DNA of 64,000 nucleotides from Acidovorax soli (lineage in GTDB: Bacteria > Pseudomonadota > Gammaproteobacteria > Burkholderiales > Burkholderiaceae_C), in NCBI RefSeq assembly GCF_014207955.1, contig NZ_JACHLK010000002.1, forward strand, positions 434,001 to 498,000, written 5' to 3'. Positions 50,677 through 58,475 of the stretch are shown here, piece after piece. Made by a program: the position numbers and the translations under genes. Below the pieces are notes generated by a model that worked only from the letters and a program-made list of their open reading frames with translations, was not told the origin of the DNA and ran no database searches. Within the stretch, counting starts at the first letter, position 1. Every line of letters begins with the position of its first letter.

Positions 50677-53619
50677 ATGTCGGGATTTCATCAGCGCTTC
50701 ATAGGCTCAACCGCGTTCCCCAAGACCCTCACCGACATCGATCTGGGGCTGTGCTTTCGGCTGTCCAAGGAAGATGTGGATGCTCTGAAGTCGCGGTACC
50801 GAGACAACGCGCTTGGGCCTGCTGTCCTGCTCGTTTTTCTGCGTGCGTCAGGGCGGCATCTTGAGAACTTGACGCTCATCCCTGCGCTTCTTCTGAAGTA
50901 CCTCAGCGCTGAGCTCCAGCTGCGACAAACGTCCATTGCCTCGCTCAAGTCCCTGTACAAGCGGCCTGCAACGTTGACCGCCCACCGTCAGTGGATCCTC
51001 GAAAACCTCGCCAATCTGGCACCGGCAACTGCGCAGAACCTCGATGAACTCGGCAATGCGCTGAAGGCCCTGGCGACAACGGCTGTCTCTGTCGAAGACC
51101 TGGTCAAGCGCGCGGAACTCTGGTTGCTCGACAACCAACTGCTGATCCCCCACGAACGGATACTGCGGAGCATTGCCGCCCGAGCGTTTGAGGCCGAAAC
51201 GGCCGCCGCGCTCGAAGTGGTGCGGGTCAAAGTCACTGAGGCCCATGCTCACAGGGCCTTGAAGGCTGTCTTTTCCGGGCGCAAAGGCCGCACCGGTGGC
51301 ACGCAGCTGGAATGGCTTAAAGAGCCGCCCGGGAAACACGGGCTTCATTCACTTCGTGAAGCAAGCAAGAAGATCGCCTTTCTCAAGGAACTGGGTGTCC
51401 ATGACTGGGATTTGTCCGCGATTGGTGGAGAGCGGATCCGCGCCTATGCCCGAGCCGTGGTGCATCGCCCCCCATCAGCAACGCGGTTGCTGGCCGAAAC
51501 GACCCAGATGCTCGAGGTTTGCTGCTTTCTGCGCGCGACCTTGCTTGAATTCACCGACAACGCGTTTTACACAGCGGGCCGCCATCTCAACCGCCTGATC
51601 GGCCAAGGACGTGGCCGCGTGCAGTCCTTGCGCGCGCAAACCGCTATGGAGTACGCACAGCAAGAGCAGCGGGTTCGAGCGGTGATCCATAGCAATGACA
51701 AGACCGACAGGCAAAAAGTGGAAACGCTCAAGGAAATGTACCCCTCGGAGAAAGCACCACCCAACCTCTCTGGCTCTGCCCTGGTGCGCGACCACTTGGC
51801 CGGCGAGCGCTTTGCGGTGGCTTCAGTGCTCAGCGCTTTTGAAGGCATCGAGATCGAGGGACCAGACGACGATCCTGCGCTCCAGTTGGTCCAGGCACTG
51901 CGCGACATCAAAGCTCAGAACCTGAACGAGCTGCCCGCTGACTTCCCACTGCCAACCACGGACAGGGTATGGCATGACTTGCTCAAAGGCGATGACCGGA
52001 AACGGGCCTTGGGGGCCCTGCAGGCTTCTACCGCTCTGGCCATCCACAAGGGGCTGCGCGGCGGCAGGCTGTGGGTAGCACATAGCTGGAAGCACCGAAA
52101 TCGTGAGGACTTCTTGATCCCGAAAGATCAGTGGGATCGAGACCGCAACAAGCTCACCAGTGCAATGAACGCGTTCTCAGACCCAAAGTTGTATTTGAAG
52201 CGGACCCGCCACGCGTGCGAAATTGGCCTCCGAGCGCTGTCCGAGGCGCTGGACGCCGGTAGGCTGGAAATACACGAATCCCAGCACATCAGCTTTCCCA
52301 GGTTGTCTCCTCAAGACATCGACATGCAGGTCGAACGGGCACGAGATGCCATCTTCAAAATCATCGGACCAGAGCGCTTCGAAAAAATCCTGATCGAAGT
52401 GGATGCCAAGACCAATTTCTCGGAGGTCATTCTTGGTCGAAAGGCGAAGTCCACCCGCGAACTCATTGCCCTGTATGGCGCAATGCTCGCGATGGGCACT
52501 GAAAATGACGTCGCCGGCGTTGCAGCCATGATCCCGCGTGTCGAGCTGTCGCACATCGCGGCCGCCATGCGGCTGTTGGAGAACCCTGAGCGCGTACGGG
52601 CTGCGAATGACCGGGTGCTGGTTTTCCAGATGGAGCACGCCATTGCCGCGCATTGGGGCAACGGGGAGAAAGGCTCTTCGGACATGATGTCCATGGACGC
52701 AAGCAACCGCCTCTTCAACGCCCGTGTAGACCCGCGCCGCCGCACTTTCGCGGTGGGCATCTACACCCACGTCCTCGATAGCTACGGCGTTTTCTACGAC
52801 CAGCCAATCGTCCTGAACACGCGCCAGGCGGCCGCGGCCATTCATGGGGCCCACTGGTACAACACCAAGAGTCCGGTGGACCGCAAGCTGCAGTGGCTCG
52901 CCGTCGACACGCACGGCTACACGTCGATCGCCATGGCCACGGCCAAGCTGTCGGGGTTCGATCTGTGCCCCCAACTTCGCAACATGGCCGAGCGAAAGCT
53001 CGTGCTGCTGCACGGCATGAAGGTGCCGGAGAACATGGAGCGCCTGAAAATCCAGTACATCTCGGAAAAGTCCATCGTCCAGGGGTGGGACGAGGCCATG
53101 CGCGTCATGGCTTCAATCCACACTGGCCGGGTGACCCCACGAGAATTGCTGGAAAGGCTCGGCTCGCACGCTGCCGGCTCACCCATGTTCAAGTCCCTTG
53201 AGAACCTTGGCCGCCTGCTGCGCACGGTCTTTCTGTGCGACTACTTTTCCAACGAGAGCTTTCGCCGGGAAATCCATACGAGCCTGAATCGCGGGGAGTC
53301 GGTTCATCAATTGCAGCGGGCCATTTACTTCGGGCGGATCTCCCCCAGTCGTGGGCGCAGGGAAGACGAGATGGTGGCCATCAGCGGATGCCATGCACTC
53401 CTTACGAATGTGGTCATCGCTTGGAACACGCACCGGATGCAGCAGGTCGTCGACCGCTTCGCCAAAGAAAAGCACCCCATCGAGGATGACTGGATTGCCC
53501 ATATGGGGCCGGTGCACTTCAGTGGAATCAACTTCCGGGGAACGATGGATTTCGCGGTGGAGGAGTATGTTGATGCCCTCCTGGAGCGCGCCAGCCGGCG
53601 GCGGGTTGTCGGGGCGTGA
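50677..53619 (+). mobile_element. tnpA: Tn3-family transposase TnpA
   Basis: 980 aa, normal for Tn3-family TnpA (IS1071-like size). C-terminal catalytic domain: SSDMMSMDASNRLF (first Asp), LAVDTHGYTSIAMATAKLSG (second Asp, with the usual DTHG/T form) and the C-terminal REDEMVAISGCHALLTNVVIAWNT (candidate catalytic Glu). AGGAG is 6 bases before the ATG. No tnpR resolvase, tnpS/T pair or cargo gene lies in between. The element therefore looks like a resolvase-free or decayed transposon. It sits between the broken pentapeptide gene and the repeats/remnants. Confidence 0.93.
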
Positions 53620-53697
53620 GACTGTCGGCCGCCTGGCGCGCCGAACCCATCGCAGGGCTCCGTTCCGGGATTTCTTGGCTGCCCAAATTGAGTGCCC

Positions 53698-53735
53698 AAA
53701 ATTTAGGCAGCTCATTTCACGTGCAAATTTTTACT
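53698..53735 (+). repeat. 38-bp direct repeat, copy 1
   Basis: Exactly identical over 38 bases to 53794-53831. It starts AAAATTTAGGCAGCTCATTT and ends ATTTTTACT. The inner part (CTCA, TTCACG, CA, ATTTTTAC in the same order and spacing) resembles the left transposon end at 50555-50592 in the same orientation, about 20 of 24 positions over the core. It lies 78 bases after the tnpA stop. Confidence 0.8.
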
Positions 53736-53793
53736 CTGGTCAAAAACTCAACCCAATAAAATCAACAACTTAGAGCTGCTTTGAGGTTTGCTT

Positions 53794-53831
53794 AAAATTT
53801 AGGCAGCTCATTTCACGTGCAAATTTTTACT
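53794..53831 (+). repeat. 38-bp direct repeat, copy 2
   Basis: Second identical copy, start-to-start distance 96 bases. On the minus strand its right part overlaps the 3' end and stop codon of an ORF remnant (53813-54145), so copy 2 may be the original sequence and copy 1 the duplicated one. Confidence 0.8.
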
Positions 53832-54145
53832 GTCGAGCCTTTAGCGCCCTCTACCCAGAGGGGCACTACGCTCTGCCGTTTTGGATCACCGATGGGGCAG
53901 CCTGCGCAGTCGTGTTGGTCAAAATTAGCCCCCCTCGTTGCGAACCAGGAAGGCGTCTTTTGGTGCGACGTAATGTTGCCCTTGTGTCCGCCACGCTTCA
54001 CGCCATACTGCTCGGCATTTAACTTAGCAGGGGCCGCGACATTGCCAAAGGTCTTGACCTTGCGCTCCTCGGTTCCGCCGATCGCGCACGTGATGAAAAC
54101 TCGGCGTCGGTCAGCGGCCTCACGGGCACATGGTGGCGCCCTGGG
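53813..54145 (-). pseudogene. ORF remnant with Cys/His-rich C-terminus, unknown
   Basis: An open frame without a normal start codon (a stop precedes it) reads VFITCAIGGTEERKVKTFGN, then GVKRGGHKGNITSHQKTPSW and DQHDCAGCPIGDPKRQ, ending VKICT inside direct-repeat copy 2. It looks like a coding fragment of a secretion-associated (PAAR-like) small protein, but that resemblance is weak. A GTG at 54001 could still start a 62-aa product. Confidence 0.35.
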
Positions 54146-54198
54146 CTATGCCGGCCAGGTTCGCCGCGCTCAACAGGGCTGCTCCCTTTAACTCAGAA
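54120..54198 (-). pseudogene. 3' fragment of a second pentapeptide-repeat gene
   Basis: The minus-strand frame S-E-L-K-G-A-A-L-L-S-A-A-N-L-A-G-I-A followed by Q-G-A-T-M-C-P and a stop has the five-residue periodicity of pentapeptide repeats. It overlaps the previous remnant by 26 bases. It is unrelated to the C-terminus of the fragment at 50144. Its 5' portion is lost where the next gene begins. Confidence 0.35.
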
Positions 54199-54208
54199 GC
54201 ACAACTCA

Positions 54209-55021
54209 ATGACGATATCACCCGAGGTTCTTGGCAACAACGCTGCAGGACGGCTGTATGCAATTCTTTCCGCTGCAAAAGTTCAGCTTGTGCATCCAAA
54301 CCCAAATGCGGCTGCAAGCGCAGGGTGGCTAAGGGCTGCAGGGCTGCCAGGCAATGAAAATGAGGTGGAGAGCGCGCGTCTCGCCGCAGAGCTGATCACG
54401 GCCATCGCAAGGGAGATTCCAGCGGTGCTGGAGGCGACGAAGGCGGCGGGCATCCCAGAGGGACTGATCGGGCCCCAGGTGCACCACTTGGGGAACTCTC
54501 TCCACGTCCATCTTCTGAATGCGCAAGGCTCTCAGTCAGCGCAATACATCACTGGTGAGGCCCTACTAGCGCTTGGCTGGGCTTCGGTGGTTCTGCCGAA
54601 CGAAGATGTCGTCGTGGAAGATGCGGCGGTGGCAGAGTTGACACAGAAAATTGACGAGCTACGCCAAGCGCTTGAGGTGGAAGGCATCCCCCCTTCGCTT
54701 CGGCGATATGCCGACCAGCAGTTGGAAAGTCTCAATCGCGCGCTTCGGATGTTCCGTGTCCAGGGGGCAGCACCTTTTCGCAGCGCAGTTCGCAAGGCAG
54801 TGAGTGATGCCCACTTCGATGAGGAAGAAATCAAAGCGGCGCTGGACACTCACGCAGAATCCCCGCCCGTTCGAACGCTTCGGGAAAAACTGGGCGGCGC
54901 GCTGAAATCTGCGGCGGCTGTCGCAGGAGAAGCTGAGAAGTTTACCAAGGCGGCAATTTACTTGGGCAATCAAGCCAAAGATGGAGCAACGCTTTTGATT
55001 GATGCCGTCTCAAAGCTGTAG
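54209..55021 (+). CDS. Hypothetical protein, 270 aa
   Basis: No family recognised. The first ~60 residues are Ala/Asn-rich (NPNAAASAGWLRAAGLPGNE); the middle is helical with many Glu/Lys; the C-terminus is an Ala-rich amphipathic helix (GGALKSAAAVAGEAEKFTKA then a hydrophobic end ATLLIDAVSKL). The HVHLLNAQGSQSAQYITGEA and ALGWASVVLPNED segments could be a small alpha/beta unit. GC is lower than in the core. ATG 54209 has only a weak ribosome site (AGAAG). It is convergent with the next gene, 34 bases apart. Confidence 0.55.
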   Translation: MTISPEVLGNNAAGRLYAILSAAKVQLVHPNPNAAASAGWLRAAGLPGNENEVESARLAAELITAIAREIPAVLEATKAAGIPEGLIGPQVHHLGNSLHVHLLNAQGSQSAQYITGEALLALGWASVVLPNEDVVVEDAAVAELTQKIDELRQALEVEGIPPSLRRYADQQLESLNRALRMFRVQGAAPFRSAVRKAVSDAHFDEEEIKAALDTHAESPPVRTLREKLGGALKSAAAVAGEAEKFTKAAIYLGNQAKDGATLLIDAVSKL

Positions 55022-55055
55022 AACTACCTTCGGTCGGAATTTTGCAACGAAATTT

Positions 55056-55616
55056 CTAAATTCCGCATTTAGAAGCCAGGCGGCTGGAATCCAGCCAGCG
55101 ATGGACGAAATACCCATTGCTCCATTTCCTTCGACCCGCCAAGTAAACTGACCGGAAGTATCCCAGGTTGCGAATAGGCGCCTGTTCCCAAGCTTCGTGC
55201 ATCGATGGCAATAGGCTGAGGTCAAAAAATGGGTTCTGAACTGACACAAGAAGATAACCGGAGCCATACTTCTCGTGCAGACTTGAGTAAGAACCCTTCT
55301 CCAGCTTTTTCTTTATCACCTCTACCAAGCCGTCTAAAAATTGGGCGTCAGGGTTTACGATCCCAGATTCCATCGGCTTTGGAGTCTCGCCAAGCGTAGC
55401 ATGAGACATTATATCGGCAGCGAATCTTTTGTTCAGCGGGGCCATAGTCACCTCTACCCAGCTGCATGCCCTTTTTGATCGAATAATCGCATCCGGCGGG
55501 TCTGGCTGCTCAGCAATAACGTATGTTGAGCGGTGACGTCGATTGAGCTCCTCGAGAAATATATCGACAATGGCCTTTTCGTGTGCAACCTTAACCAATC
55601 CACGGGCGTTCACCAT
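55056..55616 (-). CDS. Hypothetical 186-aa protein, possible PD-(D/E)XK-like nuclease
   Basis: Begins at ATG 55616 with GGAGG five bases upstream. The pattern VAHEKAIVDIFLEELNRR (helix with Glu), then EQPDPPDAIIRSKRACSWVE, VTMAP resembles the core of restriction-endonuclease-like folds (helix-Glu, Asp, Glu-x-Lys), but the final Lys is Thr. The remainder contains VEVIKKKLEKG and a Trp-rich C-terminus. It is 87 bases downstream of the transmembrane effector on the same strand and may be a fifth gene of the defence operon. Assignment of a nuclease fold is tentative. Confidence 0.5.
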   Translation of the reverse strand: MVNARGLVKVAHEKAIVDIFLEELNRRHRSTYVIAEQPDPPDAIIRSKRACSWVEVTMAPLNKRFAADIMSHATLGETPKPMESGIVNPDAQFLDGLVEVIKKKLEKGSYSSLHEKYGSGYLLVSVQNPFFDLSLLPSMHEAWEQAPIRNLGYFRSVYLAGRRKWSNGYFVHRWLDSSRLASKCGI

Positions 55617-55703
55617 TCACCCCTCCATTTAGTTGATTTTTGTACTTCACTGAGTAATTACCCGATTCAAGCAGCGGGTCAAATCTCAGTGAAGTCCAAC
55701 AGG

Positions 55704-56198
55704 TTACTTGTGGATTAGTGTGATGATTGCCGCGAACCAAGGCAGAATGGCCAAAAACGACCACAGCATCCCGTGTCGGACCCAGCGAAACTTCTCGCAG
55801 GCAATTTGAGCGTTGCGGTGAATTTGAGATGTCCAATCCGTGAGAAGTGCGTCAATGGAAGCACCTTTAAAACTGTTGATGTAGTCGGCCTCCTCAGTTT
55901 TTCCTATGCGCCCAAAGAAAAGCAAGGATGTAGCGGGCCCATTAACGCGAGGCAGAACTGCAAAAGCTGCGCAAACCAGACCGATACCCAAGCAAAGCGC
56001 CGCTCCTAGCGTGAACAAATAGGCCCACTGCGTGCGCATTGCCACATCAGCCGTGCTGAAAGCTGCCCCTAGTCCTCCCAGCATAGCGGTGTCGATGGCG
56101 ACGATGACGCCCACTTTTACTTCGGCGGCTGCAACCCAGCCAAGATTGCGCTCCAATACCCACTGCGCCGTTTGCAGGCGTTCATTTTCTGTACTCAC
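55704..56198 (-). CDS. Pycsar-type transmembrane effector (PycTM family)
   Basis: 164 aa from GTG 56198. Three predicted membrane helices (about 26-48, 58-82, 142-162) with a cytoplasmic stretch 85-140 containing SLLFFGRIGKTEEADYINSF, the pattern of Pycsar effector (PycTM, formerly DUF5706) proteins. In Pycsar systems such proteins respond to cCMP or cUMP and damage the inner membrane of infected cells. GAGGAG lies 6 bases before the GTG, and this start overlaps the JAB gene by 17 bases, so the longer in-frame extension upstream is not needed. It is the last member of the overlapping leftward operon. Confidence 0.8.
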   Translation of the reverse strand: MSTENERLQTAQWVLERNLGWVAAAEVKVGVIVAIDTAMLGGLGAAFSTADVAMRTQWAYLFTLGAALCLGIGLVCAAFAVLPRVNGPATSLLFFGRIGKTEEADYINSFKGASIDALLTDWTSQIHRNAQIACEKFRWVRHGMLWSFLAILPWFAAIITLIHK

Positions 56199-56781
56199 GT
56201 TGATCTCCTCGAAATTCTCTGCGAAAGCGTTTTGCCGGCGTGAAAGCCCCTTGATCTTGCTGCAAGGATCGCCCAGGCACCGTTCTCCTGAAATCCGCCT
56301 CTTCTTGAACAGATACACCGTCGGATGCACTTAGCCTGACGCGAATCGGTGCATGCGCTCTACGAAAGGCATGGGTGGACCCCACCAGCCGGCCGCTCCC
56401 GCCAAGCTTGACGATCAGCAGCATGAGAAATGAGGAAGTCTGTTCAGGATCATGCATTTCCAAATGCATATTCCAGACGTCAGGTGGACTTGGCAACGCC
56501 AAAAAGCTGGGATGGGAGTGCCATTCGCCGAGGTAGTTAAATCGCTCAGGATTGTTCCCTGTGAGCAAGCGGAAGCGCCGCATGAACCTGCGATGCTGCA
56601 ACGGGTCGCGCACAAACGAAGTCGGGGTGCCATCGCGCTGCACGGAAAGATCTATGACGAGAAACTGGCCGTCCGCAATCTGCTCGGCGGCCATCACGCC
56701 ACCGATCTCGTTGCGTCCCGCAGCTTTCAACTCCCTCTTGAGCTTGCGCACGCATCTGGCGCTGAGAATGATGTCGATCAT
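56182..56781 (-). CDS. JAB/MPN metalloprotease (Cap3-like)
   Basis: 199 aa. Prokaryotic JAB domain with Glu25 (EIGGVM) and the full zinc motif H88-x-H90-x7-S98-x2-D101 (EWHSHPSFLALPSPPD). All catalytic residues are present. In type II CBASS the equivalent protease (Cap3) removes the cyclase from its conjugates. The gene overlaps the E2/E1 gene by 4 bases and the effector by 17, so its product should act on the same pathway. The basic C-terminus (FRREFRGDQREYRK) runs into the effector start. Confidence 0.9.
   Translation of the reverse strand: MIDIILSARCVRKLKRELKAAGRNEIGGVMAAEQIADGQFLVIDLSVQRDGTPTSFVRDPLQHRRFMRRFRLLTGNNPERFNYLGEWHSHPSFLALPSPPDVWNMHLEMHDPEQTSSFLMLLIVKLGGSGRLVGSTHAFRRAHAPIRVRLSASDGVSVQEEADFRRTVPGRSLQQDQGAFTPAKRFRREFRGDQREYRK
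56205..56210 (-). promoter_or_regulatory. Ribosome-binding site deciding GTG start of effector
   Basis: GAGGAG on the minus strand, 6 bases before GTG 56198 and inside the JAB coding sequence. It supports the short effector form and translational coupling. Confidence 0.7.
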
Positions 56782-58475
56782 TGTTCACGCGGAGGCACAA
56801 GGTCTGGCAGAACTGTGGCGGCCGTCGAAAGGTTGGCGCCAATCCCACCCAAGGGCGGTGGTGGCCTAAGCTTAATCGGGAATGTCTGAAATGGCTCTGC
56901 GAAGATCCATTCTCTACGCAACCCGATGACATAAGCCGAAAATGGGTAGTCCGATTCGTTGGCAGGAAGCAGTGCATCAAGTGCCATGCGCGCCAAATGG
57001 GCTGCGATGACCGACACATCCGCATCATCAGCAATCATGCTCGGCTGGTGGTCAGGCTCAACTCCATAGTCAATGTCACTGTCCTTGGGCGGCTTTGGAA
57101 ACTCAGGATTGGTCATCCAAGTATAGATTTCATGCCGCACATCAAGTGCATCCGCTTCAAGGCCAGGCCGACTACGCGCAACGTAGCCGCCATATCCTCC
57201 GCCGAACACGCGCCCCCACACCATTGGGATGTCATCCATCGTCGCAACCTGGGCGGCCATGCCGAACCCTTGGCCACTGGCTGTGGTCTCGACAATCAAA
57301 TCGCACTCGGCCAGCTTTCTCAGGCAAGTAACAAGGTTTGCCGTGGAAAACTGCCCTCCAAGATCGCCAATCCAACCATCAACCTTGATCTCCGGATTGA
57401 TCGCCTGCAGCCTCTCTGTCACGCCATCCACCTTGTGCGCACCAACTGCCGTCCAGTCGAGATCGTTGCGCACAATGTTGGCGATCTTCATTACATCGCC
57501 ATCTACGAGGTAGAAGTCCGTGACGCCGGCACGAGCGAGACTAGCAGCGACCTTGCTTCCCATTGAGCCGCAGCCTACGATGGCCACACGCTTGCCGGCC
57601 ATCGCATTGTTCCGAGCCGGCGCTCGTTGTTGGTAGTCCATAGGAACCTTGGCTAAGTCGTAGGCCTTTTCTCCCAGCCATTTGGCGAGCACTTGTCCAT
57701 CCAAGAGGCCGATGGCGACACCGTATCCTGAATACGCAATCGAAGAGAACTGCGCCCAGACCTCGTCAGGGGAGAGATTCTTGTCAAGCAGTGCGAGGTG
57801 GCGCGCGTCGCCCTTCTGGAGCAAAGCGACTCTCGCTAGCCGATTCGCCTTGGCTCGTAACCGCGAGGGGATTCCCACATCTACCCAGGCGTCGTGCTCT
57901 GCGGATCCGACCAGGCCGACTGCGAAATGCACTACGCAGTTTTCGTGATCGACAGCCGTGAGGTCCATGCCATGTACATCTCCTCCTCGCCGGATCACTT
58001 CAGCAATCATTGCGTCGCTGATGACAAGACGCGCAGCTTTGAAATGCAGCAATTGCGCCGGTGTGACGTGATGGGTTGTTGGCACCCGCATTGCATTGCC
58101 GGCATCATCGACCAGTGCTTCGGTTCCAAGCAGATTGCGTGCGCTGATCAGCATGTCAGCCCCATTGAAGTCTGTGTGCCAGTTGTCCGCACGCATCTCC
58201 AAACACAGCTCACCGCTCGGCCACTGGTGGTTTGACCAACGCTCTCCTTCCGCCCGGGGTAATACCTGTATCGGGCAGAAGGGATAGACAAACGGATAGA
58301 CGAGTCTGACTTCTCGCAGCTTGCCGCCCGCTTCAAAATCAACCTCGGCCGATACCGTTCCTGCCGACTCATCAACCGCCCAAACTACTCGTTTTACCCA
58401 TCCTTGGGAGAGCAGATTCCCAAGGGCTTCCTGTTCGTGCAAAAGACGGGCAGGAAACCGCTGGAACCAGTTCAA
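56778..58475 (-). CDS. E2-E1 fusion protein (Cap2-like ubiquitin-type conjugation enzyme)
   Basis: 565 aa. Residues 1-125 form a bacterial E2 domain with His83 and the probable catalytic Cys91 in WPSGELCLEMRADNW. A linker (~126-290) leads to a ThiF/E1 domain with VAIVGCGSMGSKVAASLARA (301-306 glycine loop), VDGDVMKIANIVRND (325-338) and K348. This is the layout of Cap2 in type II CBASS, which links the cyclase C-terminus to target proteins and primes it. Oddly, there is no cysteine after residue 391, so the E1 thioester Cys expected in the crossover loop is missing. It overlaps the cyclase stop and the JAB start by 4 bases each. Confidence 0.85.
   Translation of the reverse strand: MNWFQRFPARLLHEQEALGNLLSQGWVKRVVWAVDESAGTVSAEVDFEAGGKLREVRLVYPFVYPFCPIQVLPRAEGERWSNHQWPSGELCLEMRADNWHTDFNGADMLISARNLLGTEALVDDAGNAMRVPTTHHVTPAQLLHFKAARLVISDAMIAEVIRRGGDVHGMDLTAVDHENCVVHFAVGLVGSAEHDAWVDVGIPSRLRAKANRLARVALLQKGDARHLALLDKNLSPDEVWAQFSSIAYSGYGVAIGLLDGQVLAKWLGEKAYDLAKVPMDYQQRAPARNNAMAGKRVAIVGCGSMGSKVAASLARAGVTDFYLVDGDVMKIANIVRNDLDWTAVGAHKVDGVTERLQAINPEIKVDGWIGDLGGQFSTANLVTCLRKLAECDLIVETTASGQGFGMAAQVATMDDIPMVWGRVFGGGYGGYVARSRPGLEADALDVRHEIYTWMTNPEFPKPPKDSDIDYGVEPDHQPSMIADDADVSVIAAHLARMALDALLPANESDYPFSAYVIGLRREWIFAEPFQTFPIKLRPPPPLGGIGANLSTAATVLPDLVPPREQ

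Noticed and set aside
53620-54208. Right inverted end of the Tn3 element
   Set aside because: No inverted match of the left end was found; only same-orientation similarity in the direct repeats.
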